Numbered from the stretch's first letter, positions 1-6,079 are shown. The stretch: 17,499 bases of DNA from Prevotella sp. (GCA_024681875.1 JAILAA010000087.1:1-17499); one strand, 5' to 3'. The notes: generated by a model not told the origin, from the sequence alone. Program-made: numbers and translations.

Positions 1-156
1 TCAATTGTCATGGCCTCTCAACTCCCTGTGGAAAACTGGTATGATGCCATCGGTGACCAGGCTGTCGCCGATGCTGTGCTTGACCGAATTGTACACTCAT
101 CACACCGTATCGAACTCTTCGGCGAAAGCATCCGAAAAATGAAGACCAAGAAGTAA
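1..156 (+). CDS. istB: IstB-like ATP-binding protein of an IS21-family element, C-terminal part only
   Basis: This is the last 51 residues of an IS21-type helper ATPase, which assists the IstA transposase in choosing and capturing target DNA. The frame is open from the first base of the window, so the 5' part lies outside. The tail reads SQLPVENWYDAIGD, then AVADAVLDRIVH and HRIELFGESIRK, which matches the end of the IstB/DnaC-like AAA+ domain (the sensor region near the C-terminus). It stops at TAA 154-156 and is followed by repeated GGGTCA-type sequences expected at an IS21 end. The transposase gene istA should lie upstream, outside the window. Identification rests on recognising the conserved tail; whether the element is intact cannot be judged. 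Confidence 0.85.
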   Translation, partial: SIVMASQLPVENWYDAIGDQAVADAVLDRIVHSSHRIELFGESIRKMKTKK

Positions 157-232
157 ACAGGGTAAAATAAAAATGACCCCGCCAGTCAGGACTTTAGAGG
201 GGTCAAAATAAAAAAGTTTTCGGGGGTCAACA
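157..232. repeat. Right end of the IS21-family element with repeated terminal motifs
   Basis: After istB the sequence shows repeated units: GGGTAAAATAAAAA at about 161, GGGTCAAAATAAAAA at about 200 and GGGGGTCAACA at 222-232, plus an inverted TGACCCC at 174-180. IS21-type ends typically carry several copies of a transposase-binding motif and terminate in CA. I infer the outer tip at about 232 (GGGGTCAACA). The left end is outside the window, so the inverted terminal repeat and target duplication cannot be confirmed. Confidence 0.5.
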
Positions 233-236
233 TCGC

Positions 237-255
237 TTTGCCCTCGGGGGGCAAA
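237..255. other. Short perfect hairpin downstream of the IS end
   Basis: TTTGCCC-TCGGG-GGGCAAA forms a 7-bp stem with a 5-nt loop. It could stop transcription leaving the element, but no T-run follows on the plus strand, so it is not called a terminator. The rest of 256-292 shows nothing recognisable. Confidence 0.4.
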
Positions 256-292
256 CACGCTCGGCTTTTCCACCGTGCTCCATTAAATTTAA

Positions 293-325
293 TCAGTAAT
301 TTGTATACGCCTTTCAGTAATTTGT
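293..325 (+). promoter_or_regulatory. Direct repeat spaced 21 bp, candidate AraC-type operator
   Basis: TCAGTAATTTGT occurs at 293-304 and again, identical, at 314-325. The 21-bp period places both copies on the same face of the helix, the arrangement typical of paired half-sites bound by AraC-family activators. The pair lies about 40 to 72 bp before the inferred start of transcription of a unit that itself encodes an AraC-family protein (892-1782). Autoregulation is an inference from position and spacing. Confidence 0.5.
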
Positions 326-351
326 TTAGCGGGAGTTTCGCGGGAAATTCG

Positions 352-359
352 TAACTTTG
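352..359 (+). promoter_or_regulatory. Bacteroidota -7 box (TAACTTTG)
   Basis: TAACTTTG matches the TAnnTTTG -7 element of the Bacteroidota primary sigma factor. No TTTG sits 19-21 bp upstream; the nearest is at 321-324, inside the second operator half-site. A missing -33 element next to a repeated site fits an activator-dependent promoter for the membrane protein and AraC genes. Confidence 0.55.
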
Positions 360-415
360 CGGCGTGATTTAAAACATAAACGATTATGGAACTGATTGAC
401 TACACAAACAAATGA

Positions 416-895
416 GTGGCGGGCGAAATCATGGAGGATTTTGCAATGGTTGTCGGAGGTGTATTTTGCCTCGTACTGGCCCTCGTGGCATGGCGATTCG
501 GTACGTCGGAGTCGGCTCGCGCTATCATTCTGCCGCTGACGGTGGTGGCAGTCATCTTAATCGCACTGGGAGGCTCGTTAGCCTACAGCAACCACACGCG
601 CCAAAAACAATTCGTGGAGCAATACCAGGAGTCGCCGCAGAAGTTTCTGGAGAGCGAGAAGGCCCGTGTGGCCGACTTCATGAAGATCTATCCGCAGACT
701 ATCATCGTCTCTGCCGTCATGATGGTTGTCGCCATCTGCGTGTTTGCCTTCTGCGACAAACCCTGGCTCCGTGCCTCTGCATTGGCCCTCATTCTGATTG
801 CCCTTGCCGCCCTGACCATTGACTTTTTCTCGAAGGAGCGAGGTGTCATCTATCAAGAAGAGTTGGATAGTATACAAATAGAAAAAGTAGGATGA
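416..895 (+). CDS. Small multi-helix membrane protein, probably truncated at its N-terminus by an in-frame TGA
   Basis: Function not recognised. The 159-residue frame begins GTG GCG GGC directly after a TGA at 413-415. It has hydrophobic segments at about residues 10-25, 36-54, 96-113 and 119-137, with a charged stretch between (residues 58-92), so it is an integral membrane protein with three or four helices. The same frame is open upstream to ATG 386, giving MELIDYTNK, then TGA, then VAGEIMED. My recollection of related Bacteroidales proteins is that a Trp (TGG) stands at the stop position, so this may be a nonsense mutation with re-initiation at GTG 416 or ATG 431. It ends in an ATGA overlap with the downstream AraC gene, indicating translational coupling. 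Confidence 0.6.
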   Translation: MAGEIMEDFAMVVGGVFCLVLALVAWRFGTSESARAIILPLTVVAVILIALGGSLAYSNHTRQKQFVEQYQESPQKFLESEKARVADFMKIYPQTIIVSAVMMVVAICVFAFCDKPWLRASALALILIALAALTIDFFSKERGVIYQEELDSIQIEKVG

Positions 896-1782
896 AACAG
901 GCAATCCATTTCCCCACCGTGTCGGCATTCATGCACGCCCTCGGACGTGATGACATCCGCCACCCGCTTATCGAGGTCATACATCTTGATGACCTCGATG
1001 ATTGCAGCTCGTTCGGTAACACCTGCTATACGTTTGGGTTCTACTGCGTAGTCTATAAGGATGCTCGTTGCGGCACCGTGCGCTATGGGCGTAATGAGTA
1101 CGACTACGACATCGGCACGCTGCTCTTCTTTGCCCCCAATCATGACATCGAGCTGGGCACGCTCGAAAAGAGCTATCAGGGAGTGATGCTCATTTTCTCG
1201 CCCGCTCTGATGCAGGGCATATCAATGTCGCCCTACACCTTCTTCGGTTATTCAGTTACTGAGGCTCTGCACGTCTCGGAACGTGAGCGTCTGCAGTTCT
1301 ACGACATCCTCGGCAACATCGAGACAGAACTGGAACGCGGCATCGACCGCCATACCCGCCTGCTGATGGCTCAGAACGTCTCGCTGATACTAAACTACTG
1401 CGTGCGCTTCTACGACCGCCAGTTCATCACCCGCGAGCCCGTCGACAGCCAGCTGATGCAACGCTTCACTACCCTGCTCGACGACTATTTCGCCCGTGGC
1501 CTTGCTGCCCGTCAGGGAGTGCCCACCGTGCGCTATTTCGCCGATGCACTGAACCTCTCAGCCAACTACTTTGGCGACCTTGTAAAAGCCCAGACGGGCA
1601 ACAGTCCGCAGCAACTCATCCAACAGCAGATTATCGCCCAGGCCCGTCACCGTCTCATTTCGACCACCGACAACGTCAGCCAGATAGCCTACGCCCTCGG
1701 CTTCGAGTACCCCCAGTATTTCTCCCGCCTGTTCAAGAAACAGACCGGCCTGACGCCACAGGAGTTCAGGGCTCAGTCGTAG
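892..1782 (+). CDS. AraC-family transcriptional regulator
   Basis: This 296-residue DNA-binding regulator has the usual order: an N-terminal cupin-like ligand domain (about residues 30-150, with GTLLFFAPNHDIELG as the typical jelly-roll stretch) and a C-terminal double helix-turn-helix (about 205-296). The second helix-turn-helix shows the family signature IAYALGFEYPQYFSRLFKKQ followed by TGLTPQEFR. Its ATG overlaps the stop of the upstream membrane-protein gene (ATGA), so the two form one operon. The direct repeat at 293-325 before the operon promoter is a plausible own binding site. The inducer cannot be told from the sequence. It ends only 17 bases before the convergent FKBP remnant. Confidence 0.92.
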   Translation: MKQAIHFPTVSAFMHALGRDDIRHPLIEVIHLDDLDDCSSFGNTCYTFGFYCVVYKDARCGTVRYGRNEYDYDIGTLLFFAPNHDIELGTLEKSYQGVMLIFSPALMQGISMSPYTFFGYSVTEALHVSERERLQFYDILGNIETELERGIDRHTRLLMAQNVSLILNYCVRFYDRQFITREPVDSQLMQRFTTLLDDYFARGLAARQGVPTVRYFADALNLSANYFGDLVKAQTGNSPQQLIQQQIIAQARHRLISTTDNVSQIAYALGFEYPQYFSRLFKKQTGLTPQEFRAQS

Positions 1783-1799
1783 TCTGTACTTCGGTAGTG

Positions 1800-2020
1800 T
1801 CATGCAACACCTAACAATTCTATTTCAAAGATAAGTGTTGAGCCACCAGGAATGCCCGGCTGGGAGAATTTGCCATAGCCCATCTCTGCAGGGATGTAAA
1901 GCTCCCACTTGTCACCAATATGCATCTGTTGCATGGCGATGATCCAGCCTTAACCCCTTCCTCCTTCGACTTGGCTTCAAGCCATTCCTTGTTTGCCTTA
2001 ATATAATCTCTCTTACTCAT
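1800..2020 (-). pseudogene. FKBP-type peptidyl-prolyl isomerase with an internal deletion
   Basis: The start codon at 2018-2020 begins MSKRDYIKANKEWLEAKSKE, the usual N-terminus of a small Bacteroidota FKBP. After GVKA (about 1946) the sequence jumps to what, in another frame, reads GWIIAMQQMHIGDKWELYIP, then AEMGYGKFSQPGIPGGSTL and IFEIELLGVA with TGA at 1800-1802. This is the intact C-terminal half of the FKBP fold, including the YG and PGIPGGSTLIFEIEL motifs. From memory of the family, roughly 55-60 residues in the middle (first strands and the active-site start) are missing and the two halves are out of frame. The junction lies within about 1941-1952. No functional isomerase can be made. 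Confidence 0.85.
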
Positions 2021-2176
2021 CGTTTTACGTTCTTTTGTTAATCTGTATACAACCATTGTGGGCAGGATGACCAATAGCAATAGCGTAATCTCCACTAACG
2101 CGTAGGATCCGAAATAGTCTACCAATGTCTGGAATTTCAGAACACCGGCAGAGATGGCTTTTGAAGGAGTCAGCAA
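2021..2176 (-). pseudogene. C-terminal fragment of a membrane protein
   Basis: On the minus strand, in the same frame as the FKBP start, about 52 residues are open from a TTG that directly follows a TAG stop. They contain one strong membrane helix (VEITLLLLVILPTMVVY) followed by a basic tail, RLTKERK, running into the FKBP ATG. No proper start codon or leader is visible. It looks like the last helix of a multi-pass transporter whose front is lost, perhaps of the major facilitator type, but the family is not certain. It lies between the LysR gene and the FKBP remnant, so this short stretch holds two decayed genes. Confidence 0.4.
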
Positions 2177-2196
2177 CTATTGCTATAGCACTCTAT

Positions 2197-3102
2197 TTAC
2201 ATCCCTTTCAGCGTTGAATTCTTGAGTATTGTGGCGCTTTGTCCGAGCAGGTGGATAAACTCACGGGCAGAAGACTTCAGATAGCCGTTCCTTAGAGTAT
2301 GAATACAGCCCTCCATATCGTTGCCGGGCACATCAATGGGAATGGCGCGAAGGTTCGGTTCATCAATGACCGTCGATTCTGAGAGGACGGTGACGTACTT
2401 GGTCTGTGATACCAATTTGAAGAGCAAACCGATGGTGTTTATTTCTACTTTAATCTTATAATGATGGTCTGTATGGCCTGTCACCTTGTCGAAGGCGTTG
2501 CGGGCCTGCAGGCCTTTTGCGGGCATAGCCAGACAGTAACGTTCCAGTTGTTCGAGGGTGATGCTTTTCTCATTGGCCAATGTGTGGCGGTCATTAACAA
2601 TGGCTGCCAGCCGATTGTTGAACAGCACCTGACTCTCAATTTGGGAGTTCCGCTCCGAGGGTTTGAATGCCAAAACGAAGTCGAGTTCATGGCGCTGTAG
2701 CTTATCGATGAGTTCAGCCATCGACGAGTAGCTGACGTTCAGCTTCACCTTGGGGTACTTTTTCATGAAGTCTATCATCGTCTCAGCCATGATGTTGTTG
2801 AATGAGTAGGTCACGCCGATATTCAGCTGACCTGTGAGCATGTGTTTCAGGTCCTGCATCTGTTGCATACAGTTGTCTACGGTATGAAGACTGTCACGAG
2901 CCATCGGTACCAGCATCTGTCCTGCTTCTGTCAGCACCACCTCATGGCTGTTGCGCAGAAAAAGCTGCTGGTCAAGTTCACGCTCCAGATTTAGGATTTG
3001 CTGCGAGAGTGTGCTCTGCGTGATAAACAGTTCACGTGAGGCCTCAGAGAAGTTTAGCGTCTCTGCGAGCTTCAGAAAATATTTCAGTTGTCGGATTTCC
3101 AT
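2197..3102 (-). CDS. LysR-family transcriptional regulator
   Basis: This 301-residue regulator has a winged helix-turn-helix at residues 1-60 (LKYFLKLAETLNFSEASREL, then ITQSTLSQQI and LERELDQQLFLR), a linker helix to about residue 88, and a periplasmic-binding-protein-like effector domain from about 90 to 290 (GQLNIGVTYSFNN begins it). The length is normal for the family and the gene appears intact. It starts 4 bases after the stop of the flavodoxin-like gene 3107-3505, so the two are almost certainly co-transcribed. The effector is unknown. The proximity to the small redox-like protein suggests a role in redox or electron-transfer control, but this is inference from context. Confidence 0.93.
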   Translation of the reverse strand: MEIRQLKYFLKLAETLNFSEASRELFITQSTLSQQILNLERELDQQLFLRNSHEVVLTEAGQMLVPMARDSLHTVDNCMQQMQDLKHMLTGQLNIGVTYSFNNIMAETMIDFMKKYPKVKLNVSYSSMAELIDKLQRHELDFVLAFKPSERNSQIESQVLFNNRLAAIVNDRHTLANEKSITLEQLERYCLAMPAKGLQARNAFDKVTGHTDHHYKIKVEINTIGLLFKLVSQTKYVTVLSESTVIDEPNLRAIPIDVPGNDMEGCIHTLRNGYLKSSAREFIHLLGQSATILKNSTLKGM

Positions 3103-3106
3103 GATC

Positions 3107-3505
3107 TTACAGGCTTGGCGATACCGTTCCTATCCAGTAGTCGGTGTTCCACTGCGGAGAGGCTACGTACTGTATGTCACTAACCACATGTGCCCCGTGC
3201 CGCTTCAGCATGTTCTGGAATTCATCTGCTACTGCGTACTCCTGCCTAGAGCCCAGTGCGACGTACTCTGCGAAAGCCTTCCCGCTGAGGTCTTCCTGCT
3301 GCAGCAGCTGGTGAGCATACTGCCAGGAGGGCGTCAGCTGTCCGTCGGGATGCAAGTCGATGCCGAGAATCATGCTACGGCTGTTTTCAATGTTCCGATG
3401 GCTCAGATGTTCGACGCTCAATGTCTCTGCTCCCAGCTTGTCTGCAATTTCTTCGGCTATGGCCTGATTGCTGCCATAGACCACAATAATTGATTCTTTC
3501 CTCAT
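3107..3505 (-). CDS. Degenerate flavodoxin-like protein, probably unable to bind FMN normally
   Basis: The 132-residue product follows the flavodoxin pattern: IIVVYGSNQAIAEEIADKLG at the start, SMILGIDLHPDGQLTPSW in the middle, LSGKAFAEYVALG later, and a closing TVSPSL like the EISPNL end of the true flavodoxin at 6459-6953. Compared with that neighbour it is about 30 residues shorter. The phosphate-binding loop GSSTGTCE is reduced to GSNQA, the STWGAGELQDDW loop is changed to IDLHPDGQLTPSW, and the 90s-loop GCGDCESYSD is replaced by ALGSRQEYAV. FMN contacts are therefore mostly lost. It is the first gene of a pair with the LysR regulator. It may act as a partner or sensor protein rather than an electron carrier; that is inference. 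No promoter is obvious directly upstream. Confidence 0.65.
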   Translation of the reverse strand: MRKESIIVVYGSNQAIAEEIADKLGAETLSVEHLSHRNIENSRSMILGIDLHPDGQLTPSWQYAHQLLQQEDLSGKAFAEYVALGSRQEYAVADEFQNMLKRHGAHVVSDIQYVASPQWNTDYWIGTVSPSL

Positions 3506-3763
3506 ATCTAATTTCTTATAGCTCCATTTGAAAGGAGCAGAATTATCTCACGACAGGCTGCCCCTGTAAACTTATATAATAATACACGTATGACTACCCA
3601 TGAGTCAACAAGAGAGAGTCATTCCTTTATCCACGAAAATCTGCTTACGCCAACCGACACCATACATCGTGGTACAGCGGCATTCTTTCCGACAAAGGCT
3701 GGTCTTCAGACTTTCCTCCACTCCCAAGCGCCTTCTCACCCAAACGGGCAATGGCGTGATTTT

Positions 3764-3803
3764 GCGAGAGCAAAGTCGAATGTATTCGAACTTTGCAGAG
3801 CGT
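3764..3803. repeat. Hairpin repeat family 1, copy G
   Basis: Left flank GCGAGAGC (3764-3771); outer stem GCAAAGT (3770-3776) with ACTTTGC (3790-3796); inner stem CGAAT (3777-3781) with ATTCG (3784-3788); a 2-nt tip and one bulged A (3789) on the 3' side; right flank AGAGCG. The outer and inner stems differ in sequence from the other copies but keep the same architecture. Confidence 0.65.
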
Positions 3804-3962
3804 GAACGTCATCGAACGAAGTTCAATGGCGTTTATGCTTAGGAGCCATAACGGAGTTCACTGCTGCGGGACAGTCGGAGATTCTCACTCACATTCCCAA
3901 TTAAGCACAGCTAAGTGCACCTTTACGGGTGACTCTTTTCAGAATCACGGTGGCAAGGACGG

Positions 3963-4020
3963 TGCAAACCGAGAGCCATTAAGCTCGCTTAAATGGCCGA
4001 GGTGCAGCCCGTTCTCGCAA
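3963..4020. repeat. Hairpin repeat family 1, copy C
   Basis: Left flank CCGAGAGC (3969-3976); outer stem GCCATT (3975-3980) with AATGGC (3992-3997); inner stem AAGC-TC-GCTT (3981-3990); bulged A at 3991; right flank CCGAG. Read on the minus strand it sits directly after the -7 box at 4030-4037, so the hairpin would be in the first about 70 nt of that transcript. Confidence 0.75.
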
Positions 4021-4029
4021 ATTCGTTTG

Positions 4030-4060
4030 CAAAGTTACGAATTTTCTCTGATATAACAAT
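4030..4060 (-). promoter_or_regulatory. Minus-strand promoter ATTG-N19-TAACTTTG
   Basis: On the minus strand TAACTTTG (4037 to 4030) is a perfect -7 element, and ATTG (4060 to 4057) lies exactly 19 bp upstream, one base off the TTTG -33 consensus. The nearest downstream gene on this strand is the flavodoxin-like gene starting at 3505. Confidence 0.6.
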
Positions 4061-4151
4061 CAATCTGATGAAAAAATCATTCATTAGTTTTTCCGATAGT
4101 AACGTTCGCTACAACTAATAACAAGGAACAAATTTCCATCGGAATAAACAC

Positions 4152-4159
4152 TAACTTTG
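4152..4159 (+). promoter_or_regulatory. Plus-strand -7 box (TAACTTTG)
   Basis: A perfect TAnnTTTG element followed at once by the hairpin GCATTTGGAAATGC (4159-4172) and repeat family 2. It could drive the small membrane peptide at 4381. No clear -33 TTTG at the right distance. Confidence 0.45.
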
Positions 4160-4352
4160 CATTTGGAAATGCGAAACTCGGCTGTGCCTCAGCTGCTCGG
4201 CATCCCGAAGGGTGCGCTTGCTACTGAAAGGACGCAAGAATTCAAGTGAACTTGATTGCATTAGATAAATCGCTCACGCTCGGTAATTTGAAAACGGGTT
4301 TTCATAACCCTCGCTTACTCGCGATTTTTCGGCTTGCACGAGCTTTGCAGCC
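4159..4352 (+). repeat. Repeat family 2, long structured copy
   Basis: This non-coding stretch has several hairpins (GCATTTGGAAATGC at 4159-4172 and GGGTT-TTCAT-AACCC at about 4299-4313) and shares two blocks with the inverted copy at 13697-13773: CGCTTGCTAC, a short variable part, then GGACGCAAGAA (4215-4240), and GAGCTTTGCAGCC (4340-4352). It lies between the -7 box at 4152 and the start at 4381, so it would be a 5' leader. Its first part (GCGAAACTCGGCTGTGCCTC) also resembles the sequence after the -7 box of copy C read on the minus strand. Confidence 0.5.
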
Positions 4353-4380
4353 AGAGTAATAACTATAAACTTGTTAGAAT

Positions 4381-4470
4381 ATGAATTATATCCTGATTGT
4401 AGCCCTGGAGTTCGTGATTGCTTTTGTTGGTGTAGCATGCCTTATACGGTATTACAATAGCAAAGCATAG
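4381..4470 (+). CDS. Possible 29-residue single-helix membrane peptide
   Basis: ATG 4381 to TAG 4468-4470 encodes MNYILIVALEFVIAFVGVAC followed by LIRYYNSKA: one membrane helix with a short positively charged tail, which by the positive-inside rule puts the C-terminus in the cytoplasm. The start lies about 220 nt after a -7 box, with an AT-rich stretch just before it as usual for Bacteroidota starts. Many small membrane peptides look like this (for example KdpF-like or toxin-like ones), and no family is recognised. Its size makes a chance frame possible; the helix-and-tail composition argues moderately for a real product. Confidence 0.4.
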   Translation: MNYILIVALEFVIAFVGVACLIRYYNSKA

Positions 4471-4522
4471 AAGTCACTCCAATACCCATCCAGCACCATC
4501 TGTGGTACTCAAAGAGCCAACT

Positions 4523-5185
4523 CTATCTTTTCCTTGCCCTGAAATAGACCATAGCTCCCTCGACATGGAAGTCAATAATATCGTAATAAGGCTCCAAACG
4601 CTGCCTTAATGTCTCGACGGTATCGAAGGGAGGCGTGAACCATCCCATGCGGGTCATAACAGTACGGGCGAGCCAGTCGGCAACCCTTTGCTCACCTGCT
4701 ATGTAGAAACAGGCCAGCAGTTCACCACATGGCTTCAGTGTACGGAAGATTTCTGCGTATGCCTTGGTCTTGTCAGGAAACACATGGAGACCGTTCATGC
4801 AGAGCACCTTGTCGAACGTACCATCCTCAAAAGGCAGTGCGCCCACATCGCCCTGCATCGTTTTGATATTAGTGATGCCTAACCCACGAAAACGGCTCTC
4901 GGCCTGTTCCAGCATGTCGCGGCTATAGTCCAGACAGATGATGTCAGCCTTAGTCATACAATGGTACTTTTCTTTGGTGAAGACAGCTGTGCCAACAGGT
5001 ACATCCAGCAACTTGCCCGTGAAGTCATCGGGAATCCAACTGAGTACTCTGCGGGCTATCTCGTTGTCATCGACTCCACCCCAAAGCAACTTGAAATACA
5101 ACTTACTCCACCATTTACCTTGTGTAATCGCATCGTCATAAAAGCTCTTGCTGAACTTGTACGATTTCTTAATCTTGTCTGCCAT
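4523..5185 (-). CDS. Class I SAM-dependent methyltransferase (Methyltransf_11/25 type)
   Basis: The 220-residue protein has the Rossmann methyltransferase signatures: a glycine-poor motif I LLDVPVGTAVFT (about residues 59-70), an acidic end of strand 2 (ICLDYS, about 83-88), motif GDVGALPFEDGTFDKVLCMN (about 112-131), and HVFPD with EIFRTLKPCGELL for motif III. DVPVGT instead of DxGxGxG is a known variant in this broad class. N-terminal helices (residues 1-55) and a C-terminal substrate part complete it; the substrate cannot be predicted. Its own -7 box lies at 5215-5222. It follows a second methyltransferase on the same strand (5287-5916) after about 100 bp, so read-through from that operon is also possible. 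Confidence 0.85.
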   Translation of the reverse strand: MADKIKKSYKFSKSFYDDAITQGKWWSKLYFKLLWGGVDDNEIARRVLSWIPDDFTGKLLDVPVGTAVFTKEKYHCMTKADIICLDYSRDMLEQAESRFRGLGITNIKTMQGDVGALPFEDGTFDKVLCMNGLHVFPDKTKAYAEIFRTLKPCGELLACFYIAGEQRVADWLARTVMTRMGWFTPPFDTVETLRQRLEPYYDIIDFHVEGAMVYFRARKR

Positions 5186-5214
5186 TTTAATATTCTATTG
5201 TTTGATTCTGGGTG

Positions 5215-5222
5215 CAAAGGTA
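5215..5222 (-). promoter_or_regulatory. Minus-strand -7 box (TACCTTTG)
   Basis: TACCTTTG on the minus strand, about 30 nt before the start codon at 5185. A TTTG at 5250 to 5247 is 24 bp upstream, longer than the usual 19-21. The sequence upstream (5230-5275) is GC-rich and slightly resembles repeat family 2. Confidence 0.5.
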
Positions 5223-5286
5223 AAACAAGTAAGTCGCCGCTCGGCCCAAAGGGACGCTTCGCTCGTCGAAGAACAAGGTTGCATAG

Positions 5287-5916
5287 TTATGGCTTCACAC
5301 CAAGAATCGTGGCGTATGAGGGTTTCTTGCGGTGTATTTCCGTCTGTATGAACCCCGCATCATCGAGGAATTGCTTCAATTGCTCAGGAGGATAGGCCGT
5401 CATTCCTTCCACCACGTTTGTCCACATGGAATCCGTATCGACGACTTCTACCATGATAGCAAACCGACCACCAGGCTTCAGAACTCGGCGCACCTCTTTC
5501 AGACATTCGGGCAGGTTTGGCCAAAAATAGACGGTTTCCACAGCCGTCACAAGGTCGAACGTTCCGTCTTCGTATGGCAGTTTTGCAGCCGATCCTTGCT
5601 GTATAAAGACCTGCTTATCAAGCAGAGCCCTATTCACTTTGCGGGCTTTGGCCACGCTCTCGTCAGAGATGTCAATGCCATAGACTTTGGCACCTTGGCT
5701 TCTTTTGAGTAGCCGTTTCAGCGTAGCTCCGCCACCACAACCGATATCGAGCATCGTCCACCCGCCTTGAATATTAACAAGGTTCAAGCCCCAGTTCGTC
5801 AGCGGTGCATGACACAGGTTCATGAACTTCAGCATAGCGCGTCCCATCCGTCCCTTCGGGTGGGCACAATTAGTAAAAAGCGATTTCAATAGTCCCATAA
5901 AAAAACAACTAATCAT
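5287..5916 (-). CDS. Class I SAM-dependent methyltransferase (UbiE/Methyltransf_11 type)
   Basis: A 209-residue methyltransferase with a textbook motif I, MLDIGCGGGATLKRLL (about residues 55-70), motif post-I VYGIDISDESVAKAR (about 78-92), GSAAKLPYEDGTFDLVTAVE (about 108-127) and LKEVRRVLKPGGRFAIMVEV (about 139-158). The substrate is not predictable. The start at 5916 is chosen because it directly follows the TGA of the small membrane-protein frame (TGAATG at 5919-5914), a sign of translational coupling; an internal Met at 5898 (MGLLKSLFTN) is the alternative. It is the last gene of the flavodoxin operon. Confidence 0.88.
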   Translation of the reverse strand: MISCFFMGLLKSLFTNCAHPKGRMGRAMLKFMNLCHAPLTNWGLNLVNIQGGWTMLDIGCGGGATLKRLLKRSQGAKVYGIDISDESVAKARKVNRALLDKQVFIQQGSAAKLPYEDGTFDLVTAVETVYFWPNLPECLKEVRRVLKPGGRFAIMVEVVDTDSMWTNVVEGMTAYPPEQLKQFLDDAGFIQTEIHRKKPSYATILGVKP

Positions 5917-6079
5917 TCATTTCGTTTTGATGCATCTGGCAACCAAACGGATGCCGAGATAACCCATAAATGCCGTGACGGCAGTAATAAGTAAAAGTCC
6001 CCACCAATTGGCCAGAAACATGAGACCATCGGCATAGGGTGCTTGCCTCACGGCTGCCCCCCCTAACTAACAAATCCAT
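5917..6079 (-). pseudogene. Small membrane protein with a frameshift at a run of seven G
   Basis: The minus-strand ATG at 6079-6077 overlaps the stop of the DUF2023 gene (TAATG). The first frame reads MDLLVR and then enters a G7 tract (plus-strand C run at 6057-6063). Past the tract the good frame is shifted by one and reads AVRQAPYADG, LMFLANWWGLLLITAVTAF and MGYLGIRLVARCIKTK, with TGA at 5919-5917 directly abutting the next ATG at 5916. With six G the gene would encode 53 residues with one membrane helix (about residues 20-42) and a basic tail. The tight coupling at both ends supports a real gene. The shift may be phase variation, a true mutation or a base-call error. The family is not recognised. 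Confidence 0.6.

Larger units (their letters stand above)
3506..4029 (-). other. Gene-poor region, probable long minus-strand leader or non-coding RNA
   Basis: No convincing protein gene lies here; the short open frames on both strands lack leaders and recognisable domains. A good minus-strand promoter at 4030-4060 reads into the region toward the flavodoxin-like gene, which would give a leader of about 520 nt. The stretch contains two copies of the hairpin repeat (3963-4020 and 3764-3803), a compact stem GCTCC-8 nt-GGAGC at 3521-3538 just before the start codon at 3505, and a block at about 3595-3750 that stays open in two minus-strand frames. Whether the transcript is one leader or a separate RNA plus a gene cannot be decided here. 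Confidence 0.4.

Noticed and set aside
412..822. 136-residue plus-strand frame starting at 412
   Set aside because: It overlaps the membrane-protein gene in another frame and has low-complexity Gly/Arg/Cys composition typical of a shadow frame.
3700..3750. Minus-strand GGAGGAAAGTC resembling the conserved P4 part of RNase P RNA
   Set aside because: The partner strand of P4 (ACANANN near the 3' end) and the usual GGGC following it are absent, and the rest of the block does not fit the RNase P fold.
3590..4056. Three overlapping plus-strand open frames of 71-87 residues
   Set aside because: No domain, no proper leader, and they run through hairpin repeats and a minus-strand promoter; treated as non-coding.
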